Source: Balanoglossus misakiensis (Eukaryota > Hemichordata). From it: a DNA stretch of 64,000 nucleotides. Each line of letters starts with the position of its first letter. The first letter of the stretch is position 1. The notes under the pieces are model-generated. The model had not been told where the DNA came from, did not search any database, and saw only the letters and a program-made list of their open reading frames with translations. Where the stretch lies: positions 2,542,001 to 2,606,000 of the forward strand of contig CM082596.2 in NCBI GenBank assembly GCA_040954595.2. Reading direction: 5' to 3'. Position numbers and translations under genes: made by a program. This document shows, piece by piece, positions 23,494-37,600 of this stretch.

Positions 23494-25484
23494 TCAGTCA
23501 TCTAACACACTATCTAACCAGTCTTCCAATTCATCTGCTGTTGGTTCATTGATTGTCTTCTCTGGTACTTTGCCTTGCGTTGATTCTGCAGAGAGATCAA
23601 ACCACAGAAACACATATTCACAGTCCCAAACACTGCATTTGAAATATAAAGTTTATCATGAGAATCAAAAATATGCATTTTTGCTTGGCTTTATAAGTAC
23701 CTGTATTATCCTGACCTTTTGTTTCTGTTGAAATCTGTTGTTCTTGGTCTTCAGGGGGAGATGGCTGTACATCTGAAAAAAATAAATCAGTATTCCCAAC
23801 ATTTGTAATCAAGATGGCTTCCTTTATCTTTCAGTGATAGCACAGGTGCATTTTCCTCACATTTATCTCTACTTTCTATGGTATCTTTGGTTGGCTTTGC
23901 ACAGGTGCCTAAGCCTTTAGTAACCAGTGACAAAACATGTACTGATCTTGTCGAGGCAGTCTTGCATGTTTACCTGTTTGTTGGCTGGACGATTGCACTG
24001 ACTGTGGCGTATCCAATGACAACAAGAATTCAAGTTCATCTTCGTCAGATTCCACATCTTTAGTTGCAATTTCTTTCACATGCACAGCTGCATCAGACTT
24101 GACTGCCCCACTGATCTCCGCTTTCAACTGTTCTTTCTGTCTCTCATCGAGTTCGGCACTTTTAGGCATTGTCGGCAATTTTTCAGAGTCCTTTCTAAAA
24201 CTGTATGTAACGTCTCTTAATTGATCTCTCTGAGGCACACTTTCTTTTATTTTTTCACTGATTTCTCTGGTTGTGGAGGCGGGTAGCTGTGGTGGACTGG
24301 TCTTGGATGCAGGCAACTCGCCCTGAAGCGTGGTTTGGTCAAATTTTGGCTCCTCTTCAACAAGTTGATTGCCCACCTGTAGAAAGTTTGCCACAAATGA
24401 ACTTGAGTAACACCCAATGTCACTATATGCAGATGATAGAAATGAAGTTTCAAGTCAATTTTGTCACTTGATGAGTGACACACACACAGGCACTGCTCTA
24501 CATACCTGGAATATCTCTGGTTCGATCTGAAGTCTAGTGTGCATGGGAAGTTGCATCAGTGCCACGCTGAGTGCATTGATGTCAATAGACATCACATCAC
24601 CAGTCAACTGTCAAACAGAAATGTAATATCAGTCGATCATCTCAGAACATGGGTCAATACTTTCAACCACAGTTGTGTCTATCAGGAAACTTTGCTAGGA
24701 ACTCTCCACCAAGTTATCAAAGTCGTGTCTTACCTGAAACCTTTCTGTGTCTTCCTCCCAGTCTTTCTCGTCATGGAGGCGGAACTGAGAAGATGCTGCT
24801 CCTGTAGAAGAGAAGTGAACAAGTGTTGGAAAATAGAAATATGCAGAATACTATATGAACACTAATTCCACCATTCAGATAACTTACCTGCTTGAATCAG
24901 TAAGGTATTGAAATCTGCTCCTCTAACTTCTGGCTTGTCTTCATCATCTGGCAGTTCCTGGTATCTATCCCAATTGCTTTCTACTTTCCTCCTGGAAAAG
25001 GCCTGGGAAATCAATGAATTCATCCAAATTGATTTTGCTTCTTAAATAATTTTAATAACAGTACAGACAGACAGACAGACAGACAGACAGAAAGAATACT
25101 TATAATGTACATGTACTATTATGGTGATCAGATCGACATTATTGGTCACGTGAGGGCGCACTGTTTACGTTTTTGCCACTGCACTTTCATTGTCAAAATC
25201 ACTGAAAATCCACCTTCCAGGAAAGCCAGATTGCAGCTTTTTCAGTTTTCTACAATAGAAAATATACGTACAGAGTGTGTTGTGGTTTCTGCGTTGTCTT
25301 TGCTTGAGTTAAAACCAGGCTTTGCATTCTCTACTTTCAATGCCTGCTCATGACTTCCCACCAATCTCGGTTGGCTGGTGTCTTTCCTGCTTATTTCACG
25401 ATGGTCACTCTTTGCTGTTGACCTTTTCCCATCTCCACCCTTGTGTGGACGATGGTGCGATTTCTTGTGTCGATCTTTCCTCAT
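23494..25484 (-). CDS. AVEN: Aven, apoptosis and checkpoint regulator
   Basis: In vertebrates Aven binds Bcl-xL and Apaf-1 to limit caspase activation and helps activate ATM. Seven exons in transcript order: 25484-25272, 25002-24888, 24801-24734, 24607-24506, 24376-23974, 23772-23701, 23585-23494. Phases agree throughout: 1,065 nt, 354 residues (human 362). Recognition rests on the Aven blocks in order: RRKVESNWDRYQEL; RGADFNTLLIQAG; SSQFRLHDEKDWE; the helical DINALSVALMQLPMHTRL; DELEFLLSLDTP; and the terminal DELEDWLDSVL. The start is set at MRKDRHKKSHHRPH, the first ATG after a leader with no other start. The Arg/Gly-rich N-terminus of mammalian Aven is absent; a Lys/His-rich one replaces it. 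The gene is head-to-head with UBR, 146 bp between start codons. Confidence 0.94.
25063..25090. repeat. (ACAG)7 microsatellite
   Basis: Seven uninterrupted ACAG units in AVEN intron 1. Confidence 0.9.
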
Positions 25485-25630
25485 TTTCCCTTGCACATTG
25501 CAGCGTAAATCTGTCAAAAGTCTGCAACAGTAATGGACGATGGAAGGTGGTATAATAATGAGTAAACTGGGGGTCCTCACTCACTTGTTTTGTATGTTGC
25601 TAGGGGGTACTTTTATCCCGAGGATTCAAG
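25485..25630. promoter_or_regulatory. 146-bp bidirectional promoter between AVEN and UBR
   Basis: AVEN starts at 25484 on the minus strand and UBR at 25631 on the plus strand. Both leaders and both core promoters must lie in, or overlap, this interval unless non-coding first exons exist. There is no TATA box. Confidence 0.7.
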
Positions 25631-28600
25631 ATGGCGACCGATGACGAAGAAAAGCTGTGCAGGTTGCAAGAAAACAATTCTCGCAAATTAGCACAGGTAA
25701 ATTTTGTCGATTTTGCTAGTAGATATTTGTCATAAAGTCACCCCTTGCAGTGTGGTACACGAGACATGATCTTGCAGGCTCTGATTCCCCCGCGATCATG
25801 TATCATGTATGTTGCAAAAATTTAACCGGCTGGGGAAACATAAACACTGCCGCATATCATCTATGCTGTGGTAGGATTCACTGTGGTTTCTTTTAACCTA
25901 AACCTTCAAGAGCAGGCACGGACCATGGACATGGTACGTTGATGCATGGACGAACATTAGCCTGTGAAATACGTAGTACAACCTAGTCACTCTTTTTCGG
26001 AGTATCGAGCTCGAGCGAGCGACCTGGGTTGACCGCAGGCTCAAGATCAGCAGAGGCCGAGTCGCGTGCACAGTGGCAGGCTAGGGAATCAACACAAGCA
26101 CACACGCTGTCTCCATACTGGCAGCATTCCAACATGACATCACACCAGAAGCTCCTTGTCAAAGTTTTTTCCCGTAATGGTGAATGTTGTCACAGTCTGT
26201 GAATTACAAAAAAAATGCCCCACCCCCCACCCCTACCCCTTGAATTTAGACTGCACTTTTTAGCAGAAGCTTTGAGAATAAAAAATGTGGCTGGGAACTC
26301 CTTCCAGAAGTGCTCAAGACAAGTACATTTAAACCAGTTACAACAAGAGGCATACTCATGTTGAAGTGTTGGACTGAATCCTATATGTACAAAAATAGAA
26401 ATGATTTTACAGTAAATGACATCAGCCCTTGTTATGCTTTTATTTTCACTTTCATTAACTTTGTTCATTCAGTTCATATAAAGCTATGTCACACAATACA
26501 TATAATTCAAAAGGTGGGCAGATTGGAATGTGAATTAGACTCATCTATCGGGAGAGAAGTGTCACCCTTTGAGTAGATAGGGAATACAAAGAAAAGGGCA
26601 GATGCCAAGGTCAGTTGTGATACAATGGAGAGGAAGTCGAGATACTGACATCCCACAATTGATGTGTTCGAGTGAAATATACTCCAATGCCATAAAGGTG
26701 AAGGTTATTGAGTGTCTTTGTCGTCGGTTCTCCGCATGATTTGTCAGTCTTGTCTGCATAAATTATGAAAGAAACAATTCCGACATAATCAAGTGGGTCT
26801 TCCAATCATCAATAGATAAAAATTGGCACAGAATCTCAAGCAAATGCAGCAGTTGTTATGTGTGATGATGCAACAGGTGCAACTTTTTATGTTCATATCA
26901 ATGTATCAGGTGACAGCTATCAAAGGTCAACTCAGGTCACAAGGTCATGACATCAATGTTGAACCAATGGCACATAAGTATCGCTACAACAACAACCCTC
27001 CCCTAAATCACTGAGACAGATAATTTCAAAAAAGATTATAATAAACTAAGGGAGTGCCTCTTTGTAGATTTCAACACCATGTAAAATCTAACAATCATCC
27101 AAAATTATTTTCGATCTGAAAGTGTGTAAAATTGCGGTATGAAGGAACTGGAAATTGTGAATGGTTGTATAATATAAATCTTAGATATTCAAAAGAGGAG
27201 CAAGTAATGCAGTGGTTCGCAGAGAATTTCAAAAATTCATCAGTAGCAGGGTGTGTTTTATTTCAAATGTAGAGTACATTCCAGTCGTTGATATTTCACT
27301 TGAAGTAAAAAGTTACATCATGCAGTGAGTGGTTTCATGACCTTAATAAAACCGGGAGATTTTAAATGAAATATTTTGAGCAGAAGTAAATGCTTAATTT
27401 TTCTAAAGTGAATCGTACGCCAAAGGGTGTGGATATCTAAACTGTCTGCTACCATATTACTCCCATAAAAGTTACAGCAGCATTGGGCGCTGCATTCTCA
27501 GTGATCTTTTGTTTGACCTTTAAGTGAACATACCAAAGTCATATTATCACTGACATGCGTTTATTTAATTATATGTATCAGGTCACTTGATATGTAGGTC
27601 ACCATTCGCGAGATAACATTGGCCAGATTAAACATGTCTCTTAGGTTATTTGACAGAGTTCGCTTGATGTGTATAGCGTCTGAGTCAGGGTGGTTTATTT
27701 AAAGAACTAATTCTCAAGTCAGATAATGAGTTGAATTGAGTTTGACTTCTCCAAAATTTTCATTCCAGCAATGGCAGCAATGCAGCGATGTGAAGGAACT
27801 ACAGGCAACTTTATTCAAATACTGGTCATGTCACGTACCCAACATTTACACCATAGAAGATGAATCGGATGTACAGCCACGAGACAGTATGGGCAGAGAC
27901 CTGATCTTTTCACCGTTGGAGTGGTACATCTGCGGAGGTTCTGATCCCAAAGCTGTCTTTCAGAAACTCAAGCAGGAAGATGACCCACCCAAGTTGTGTG
28001 GCAGAGTTTTTAAAATGGGCGAACCAACCTACTCCTGCCGGTAATTTTTTGATACAATATAATGTCAAAAATTTTAGTTACTGTGCAGTTTTTTTAGCCA
28101 TAACTTAGAGAGCTTTGGAGTCAATCCTTTATTTGTCATTATGTTATTGGTGCAATGATAAAACTCTAAAATGGTTTTGAACTTTTTGTTGCAGGGACTG
28201 TGCTGTAGATCCAACCTGTGTGTTCTGCATTGACTGTTTTGAGAAAAGCGCTCATCGGACCCATCGATATAGGGTAGGACTCCAACAAAGGTGTATTTTC
28301 AAGTCAGACAACCAGATGTTGAAAAGAAAAAAAGTCAGAATTCCCAGTCTGATTCCACACCTCATTTGATATGATTACATCTGGCATTTTATACTCCTGA
28401 GTCCTGATAAAAAAGTTGCCTGAAATCTTGCCGGTATGTTGTTTATATCTGTAGATGAGTACATCAGGAGGTGGTGGATTCTGTGATTGCGGTGACATTG
28501 AGGCCTGGAAGCAACATCCTTCTTGTGAAATACATACTGTAGCACCCCAGGAATCAACACAGGTATTGAACTTTGACCATCATTTCTTTGTATTTTAATC

Positions 28601-31600
28601 ATATTATTCGTTTAGTTTGAATACAGTTCGGAATAGAAAGATAAATGGGACTTTCACTTCTCTAAATATCTGTTTCCTCAAAGTGTATTCAACCATGTGC
28701 CTGTCAGTGCCGCATTGAAATTAATTGTGTCAGATTGCTTGACAGTATTGGATATCACTGTGTACTTTTTAATAGGAATTAAGATAAATAATGCATATTC
28801 AATTTATTAACACAGTGTCCATCGGAGAGATTACCTGTGGATTTGAAAAAGAGAACTGAGTGGCTGTTTAATATTGCGTTGAATTATGCGTATGATCTGT
28901 TGGCATGGGAACAGTGTGACACCCTGCCACATGGTCTGCAACCAAGGTATGTGTAAACATTTAGTTCTGTGATAAATAGCACATGCTGCTTCGTACAGCT
29001 TGTAGAAAAAATCTCTCTGTTATACCAACCATTCCATAAAAGTAACACATCAAATATCACTTTCAGTACACTGGAAGACTCCTACTGTACCATGCTGTTC
29101 AACGATGAAGTCCACACCTATGACCAGGTATGTAGACTTTCAATCCATCAGCTTGTATTATCACGATGAAGAGACCTATAGTATACATTTCACTGAATTA
29201 AGATATGAACTATATTTGAAGCCTGACAGAATCTGTTGATATTTTTGTTGTCAAGGTGATCGAGACTCTGAAGAAGGCTGTGGATTGCAGTCATAAGGAG
29301 GCTGTGGACTTTGCTACTATTGTTGACAGGGAGGTAAGTGAGACGTACTTTACCTTTTGTTATCTGGGAAGCAAGTGTGTATAACTATGACTGTACCCAA
29401 AACCAATGAGTAACAACGAAATATGCCTTCTCAAAAATATACATGAATGTTCAAATATACTGGTAAGTGGGACTGCATTGGGAGATGTCAGGCCTCACCA
29501 CTTTTTCTCTGAAACCTGTCACAGGGTCGCAGCAGTGTATGCAACGGAAACTTCCGTCTCTGCGAACAAGCCCGCAGTATCATCCAACGTAGCACGTCGC
29601 GCCATGGCAACAAGGCTCTGAAAACCCATGTCATGCACACAGCAGTGGTGGCGCACCATTCTTTTGCGATGAAACTTCTGTCTTGGCTGACCGAGATTAT
29701 CTCCAACTCAGGTACGTGTCCGCTTGAATGTCGAGTGAAAAAAAACGATGTGTGAAAGACAAATGCAAAATATTTCTGAAGTATGAAACAAGTATACATA
29801 CAAGAAAGAATCTCTGTGACACCACAGAAAAACAATATCAGTTTTAACTTTTGCTTTGCATGTTTTTCAGATGGTCTGCGTCAGTTACTGTGTGTGGAAA
29901 GTAATAAGGCATTTCAGGACACGGACCAGGCTCTGGTTGAACACGTCATCCTGACAGATACAAAACTGTGGAAAGGTTTGTATTGTGTGGACATTAATAC
30001 CGTACTTCTTATTCTATTTGATCCAGCGGGGACTTTGTCATTTACAAAGACTTGTTTTACATATATGAACTTGTAAATGGAGCTGTACTGTTTGCATTTC
30101 ATTGTCAAATAACGATGATTAATTTTTTTCTGTCTCTCTCAGTGGCTCGCTCTCACTGGCATCAGCTGGTCATGAGCAGTCTCCTTATCGACCAGGAATT
30201 CAAGAAGCAGTTTGCCATCATGTACACCAAGGTGAGGATTTTACCCTGTTTTCTGATAAACACTGGTTCATCAACAGTTCTTACAACCTGGAGAGACAAA
30301 ATAATTTGTGTATTTCTCTTGTTTGATACAGAATTATTACAATCTTCAACGAGACTTCATGTTGGACGACCACGATCATGCTGTGTCCATAACATCGCTT
30401 TCTGTGCAAATGTTCACGGTGCCAACACTGGTATGTCAAACTTTCATTATTCGTAATATTAGGGTCATGATCATAGTTATGATGTTGATAGTTTGCTGTT
30501 AAAGAGAAATCTGGAATAATCATGGTTTCATGAGAAAATGGTTTCATGAGAAAATTATTATCTTGCTATAAAGTGAACTTTTTTCAATTTCAGTCTCGAA
30601 TGCTGATAATGGAGTGTGACTTACTGTCCATGGTTCTCAACACCTTCATTAGATTCTGTATTCCAAACGGGGTTAGAATACGTAAGTGTTTACTAAATTT
30701 GTTATCTCCTGGAAGAATGGCATTTTTGATTTGAAAAAACTTCTGAAAAACCACTGGAAACTTTGAGTTTACAAGCCCTTTCCCTGCCAATTTAACCACT
30801 ACTTATCTCTCTTTCTCTCACTTTCTTACAGCTGACACTAAATTGACCTTGGATAAGAATCTACTGCAGCAGAATTTCAGACGAATTCAGTTTGCTCTGC
30901 TAGATCTCAGGTATATATTATCCTCCAAACCAGATGAGTGGGAGCCTAAGTTGAAAGAGAAATTCTTGAAAGGTCTTGAAGTGTTCTTGGAATTGTTATC
31001 TGCAATCCAGGTAAGGCCAAGTACCCACAAATCAAATGTTTTCATTGACGTATAAATGTACAGGAACTACACTGTACTTGCCGGAGCAAAATTAAAGTCT
31101 GTGGTATGGAGCATTATTGTCCGATTAACCAATGCATTTCTGATAAATTTTATATTCTCCACAGGGAATGGATACTGTTACAAGACAAGTGGCTCTGCAC
31201 ATCGAGGTGGAACCGGAATGGGAGACAGCATTCAACGTGCAGATCAAACTTGGTTCCTGCATCTCTCTGTTCTTGGAGTGGTGTGCTTCAGATGTAAGTG
31301 CAAAATCAGCCCATCCCTCAACATGTTTCATCACTGGGTTGGAGCGCCCTCAACAGTTCTATTGCCATGTGTGTGTCTGCAATTGAGGGAAAACAATTCA
31401 CCAATTCTCCTCTCATCACTAAAGTCAGTAAATTAATTCAGCTATTGTCCTTGCAGACACTGTTGTTTGCAAAGCAAAACGCAAACTTTTGATGACTTAC
31501 TCTTATTGTTGTTTTTCCCATTGACAGAGATCTGTTCTGGTTGAGGCGTACAGACTAACGATGAAGACGCTGAGATCAATAACAGGCACATCCAAAATGA

Positions 31601-34600
31601 TCAAAAGGAAACGTAAGAAACTGTTGTGCAGTGTTTTTGTGGCACCAGTCATTCATCACCATGCATGGGACAGCTCATTCTCTCCGGGATTGATAACATT
31701 TTTCTGTGAATCACTGAATTCCATGAGCAGAATGTTCCCTGATTTGATTGGACATATTTTGTCATGTCTTTTTTTCAGTTGCTGGACATGAATGCAGCTG
31801 TATCATGTACGATGTTGCCACACAGCCTGTCACTGTACACTCTCCATTGTCAAGATTTCTGGCAGGTGAGTGCAAGCCATCTCAGAAACTGAAAATAACA
31901 CGCCAGAATAAATCTGCTGATGATCAAGCTGAGAATACTTGCAAAGAATACAGCATGCATTGCTCAAATTGTAACATGCTTGCAATTGATTCCCCCCCCC
32001 CCCCTTCTGCTTGTGTGTTAGTTGAGGGAACAATTGAAAACAATATTTTCTCTCTTTGCAGGTCTGCATGTTTGTCTACAAAAATACAGGGTTTCGTATT
32101 TCTCAGAGGGATTCCTACCAAGCGTAAGTTGTTTTGCAAAATGATATATTTGTCCTGGAGTTTGTTTCTTTAAAAATGTGGTTAAAACTTTGGCGACTGA
32201 CAGTAGACAATACCATTTACTTATTTGTTTGTTTCCTTGTGTCTTTTCCCTATACAGGTGCCATTGTCCCCAGCTGAGATGGTTGAAGAAGCATTGCATA
32301 CACAAGTTATGATCAGTCAGGTACAGGCTGGTATGTGGAGAAGAAATGGGTACTCTCTCTTGAACCAGGTAATGTCTGTGTTTGTGTATATCTGTCTGTC
32401 TGAGTTTTCAAATTCACAACTTGATAACAGCTGTAAGATGGGCGCATGAATTCGTTGCGATTGTAATCAGATGTAGTTACCCCATTTGAATGTCTATGGT
32501 CACTTCAGGATAAAAACAAAAATGCCCGTTGTCTATAACGGTGAACCAGTCCTGAGTGTTTCATAATGTTAGTTAATTGAACTGTCAAATGTGCTGTACC
32601 TATTTAGGTCAGCCGCCCTCGTGAAATCTACTTGTAATCCTGTTGAGTTCGCAGGCAGATTAGGTTCAGTTGACATCACCTGATGTAGCCATCAGCTGTA
32701 ATTTTCTGTCTGTCTTCAGTTTCCAACCAAAGTCCCTATTCACTGAAGTCCCTTCACATCTGTGATGAACTGCAGCGCCCTCTGTTGATGTCAGACACCC
32801 TGTCTGAGATTGTGTGGTTTTTGCTGCAGGCATCAGTGACAAATCTCGTGTAAATGCCGCCAAGATCGTGATTAGCATAATGACTCGCTTTTCTAATAGA
32901 GCAATGCCCCCCTTACTAGATTATCTGACATTAATAGCACCTGCATGTGTCCACATTTACATGTAAATAACCGTGATATTCTGAACCACACGAAGTAGAT
33001 CACAATTTCTACACTTCGCGATGCCACACTGATCCACTCTTTGCAAACTAAACTCACTCACTAAATCACAAGTGGACCCATCTCTTTTGACAAGAAGTGA
33101 TCTGCACTCAGTCACGCACAATCCCACATGGGTGCAACACAGTGATACAGGTATAATATATTACTTTAATTGGACACTAACCCACGCAGGTACATCGCGC
33201 CAATAAATTTCAGTTTTTCCTCGGTGGGTGTGTAACAATTGGATTTTGAATGCAAATGCATGGGATGGATACATCAGGCGTGTGGCGTGTACCGTGGCTT
33301 TGCGTTAAAAGTGAATTCATCTCGGTGTGAATATGAGATTCATTGCCAGCTATTCTCAGGAGCCCAGCTGAGGGCTGTCACAACAAAGCAGTGATTTCCT
33401 TGTTAGAGAGTGTGGGCTGGCTTCCTTGTGGTGGATTGCAATTCGCTTGGTCCACTGTGAAAAAGACTGACTATATCACAACAGAATAATAGGTTTCTAT
33501 CAGAAGTGTAGGAGTTGTAGGATTGTATGCAACTGGCTTAAGTCTCTGCCGTAAATCAGGCGTACTGAACTGGCCAAAGCAAGTGAAATATGAAAGACTG
33601 TCATCCCCGATTTGTGGCAAGCTTTCAAAATGCCACTGAATTATTGTCATGTGCATGTGTCGATTTATTGATGGGCGGGCATCCAGTAGAGAATTCAGAA
33701 TGAAGAATGTCTTGTAGTATCGATTTCGAGTGAGACATCAAGTAGAGTAATCACAGAGAAAAAGACACAACTTCTTTGATAATTCACCGGATGCACAGGT
33801 TGGCTCGACTTCTGTAATTCCCAGAGCTCTTGCAGCGTACTTTTGTTCCTTTTCCTGGGTCATTCCCATCACCGAGTATTAAAAACACACTTCAGTTGGC
33901 TGTAAACAGCGTTGAAAAATTGATGTTTTCACACCTGAAATGCGCTAAATTTGGATTCTGGATTGTGCAAGCTGTCAACATGAGTGATAAAATATCCAAT
34001 GGACTGTGACTAATTTGCCCATGACAAACATCACAGTGATTTGAAGTACTATAAATTTGACGATAGCTGTAATAATAACGTGGTAAAGGTTGTTGCATTA
34101 ATACTTGAACTGGTATAACGAGAATAGAAGTTAACTGTCGGTTGTCAAATAACAATTTAATTGGAAGTGGATTAGTCTGCATTTATCTATATTTCTGTGG
34201 ATCGAGGAGATAACTATTTTGTGTAATGTACTAGTACTCTGTCAGTTTGAATTTAGTGGAATAGATTTTCAAGAACTTGAGACACAGCAGGGATCTTTGT
34301 TCTCAAAGTTTCTGGTTTTAATAATTTTAAGTGTGGAGAACTCTGAAAAGAGTATTTTTTCAGTTTTCTCGAGGAAAGTAGGGGCAAATGCCAGAGACTT
34401 TATTCCTCTAAGTGAGTGCACACAAAGTTCAGTCATGACTTAATTACATCGGATGTGTTGTCCCAGGAGTGGGACTTTGTTTACCGTTAGAGTGCGGAAA
34501 AAAAATCCAGAGAAATTTGCATTTAAATATGCTGAGCCTAATTCGATTCGTAGGGACAAGAAACACCTTCCTGTGGTGCACAGCTTGATGTCAGAATTTC

Positions 34601-37600
34601 ACGTCTTGCTAAAAATCTGCAACGGCTTGTGCGTACACTCAATCCAAAGCATTGACCTGATAACGTCATTTTATCACTCTTCTGGAACAATCGACATATT
34701 CACACATTTTTTTGTCAGGTTGATGGATTGTCAACTTTCTCAAGTGGCTTAGTGACTGAAATAAACTGAAGTTTTCTCCGCTTGGATGAGTGATGTCTCA
34801 GTCAAGTCTTGAATGAGTAATGCATCAATCAGTCAAGTCTGCGAAATTTGTTTTCAAATCTCGGCTCTTCGCGTAGTTCTGTAGCTGATCCTGAAATTTG
34901 TTTTCTCAGCAAGAATCGATGTGATCAGACATTAAACGTCTTGTCAAACTCAGTAGGACGGTTCTACAGCTAATGCATATATGATAGATGAAAATCACTC
35001 TGTTGAGAATGTGAATGTATTATAACAAAATGGCCGTCTGTAAAATGTGTGAGTGAAATTCTAAAGTCAGAGCACATGACTGTTTTATTGCCATGTTATT
35101 ACTATTTGTTGTACTCATGATGCAGGATAAGTAGAAAGTGAAACAGACCTTTTCAAATAAAAGAACTCTATGAATTATGGACTGTTCAGTATAATCCCTG
35201 GTGTATCATTGAACAGTCTGGCTAGAGGAACCCAGGTAATTTTGAGGACAATGATTTACAACCCTTTGGAGCGCCATTCAAATAGAAGAGAAAATTTTAA
35301 TTCCTTCCTATATTTGGTGAATTAAAAAAAATGAGGTTCCTTCCACAAACGAGATGTACCAATTCAAATTTTTAGTTCCATCGAGACAAAAGACCTACAT
35401 GTATAAAACTTCTGTCTACATTGGGGAAGCATTGCAGCTCTCTTGAAAAGTGTATCACGGATTTCCTTTTCTCTATTTTCTGTGTTCAGACTCTTAAAGG
35501 TATCAGAGGAGCAATTGAAACACTTAAAATGGTAAATTGTCGCACCATAAATACCATCCCAGTGGGTGTCATTCCAATTAATTGTCAGGCAAGCCATTTA
35601 CTGGAGAAGTTCCTTTTTCGTGTTTTATCAGTATCGTCCTATAAAAAGTAATTGTTTCGTTTTCTGCATATAGTGTCATTTTGGCAGATTAATATTATCA
35701 TATTATCATATCTGAAGCTGCTGTGTTTGACTAATTCCATGGAAGAGAATATATCTAGTTTGTCAACTGTTTATCGTTACCGTAGATGTGGAATGTCTTC
35801 ACAAAGGTGACAGGAAACTGGTGACAGTTTTTGAAATCAATTACTGAATTTTTTTTTCCAAAAGAAACTATCACTGAAACCTTGTAGTTGAATGATTGAA
35901 TGTCACAATATGGCCATTACGAGCCTTGTAGTTGCGAAAGTCACCCCCCTACTTCGAGGTCAAGTACACATTAGAGCACTTTATACAGATAAATTTGATT
36001 CCATAGTTGATGTCTATCTGTCACTCTGGCAGCAGAGAGCCCTGACTGGTACGAGTAACAGGTCCCGTCGTCGCGGTGATGGAGCAGCAAGGGCTGCTGA
36101 ATTATTCATTCTGCGGTTATACTCTGAATGATTTATCAGTTTAACAGCGACTGTTGATATTCAAAGGTTATTGATTGTATCTTGGCTGTGATTTAACGGT
36201 TTGCCGAGAGACAGTGCGTGGATCAATAATTAAGAAATGGCCGTTGATAGTTCTATGAAGGCTACCTTTAGCAGCGAGAATCATTGTTCCCTACGAGATG
36301 CCTCAGTACCTTTATACTGGTATTTTTTGCCATAATTTAACATTTTACTTCACTTCATAATCAAAATTGGTGAGATTTGTCATTTCCTTGTAAATTTTTC
36401 ACGTTAGTTTGCACTACGTGCCAAACAATGCTCAGTCAAACAAAAATACCATTGAAGTCACTGATGATGCTTTTTCGCAGATTCCTTTCATATAATTAAG
36501 AAAAACAGAGCATCAAATAATCATTTCCTTCATACGTCACCAGCACGACCAGAATATTGTGTAAATGAAATTAAGTGGGATAATTGAAGCTCCTGTTTTC
36601 ATGAGAAATGAACTCTGCTGGAAAAAGACAATGATCAATGACTGGAAACTCATATTAGGCGTTGTGCCATAAAATTTGAATTCACCCCCAGGAACTAGAA
36701 TTTTCAAAAAGGACAGCACAACAAAAATCTACACAAAACAAAAATGATGAAACACATATTTATTGTCTTTATATAAGCCACTGTCACCAATATGGCGAGA
36801 TGGTAGAGCTGTAGTCATACACAAAATAATCATTTGCAAAATTTAGTATCTCTGTCATATATAAAGGAAGGCAAAAATTCTGGCTCAAATAAGTTTGCTG
36901 TCACAATTCTTCACTGTTATGTAGTTCTGGTTCAAACTGAAAAAAGCAAGAAATAACCGGCTGACAAAAGAGTTGAGACTGACCTTAAAAACAAGTACTG
37001 TCAGAATATCCAAAGTCCACAATAAATTTCAATGCACTGTAACGTATTCTTGAATCATAGTGTCTGGAATAGAAAATGAATGTCAGTCATATCTCCTACT
37101 CCAGTTTTGTGTCCCCACTTATCTCTTGATCCATATCTGTATTGAACCGTTTGTGCTCGTGCACAGTGCACAGTGACAGGCTTGTTCGATGCTTTGAGCC
37201 CTTTCCTCTGGAAGTTCATTGGTTTCTTTGTCTATGGCACTACGTGAATCGTAAGGCAGACAGTCGACGCTATATCGCGAGTTTTCTTCCTCTTCTGTGC
37301 ACTCTGGGAGAATGTCCGGCAGTTTTCTCTTGCTGAATGTGTTATAATGTTTTCCATTGATCATATATTTGTGTCCGTTGTGGTCGGGTAAATTCTCACT
37401 TCTGGCTGAGGTCGTTGAACCTTTACGGGCTATCCGCCTCTCGCTTTCCTCGTACATGAACGCACTCGTCGACTGGAGTGAGGATTTCCTGCTACTCTTT
37501 CGGATGGAACTGGCGCGGCTTGGCGACGAGGTACTGCCTTTCAAATTACAGTGGAACAAATCGATGAAAGCCCGTCTGAAATATTTATTGAGGAGTCCGT

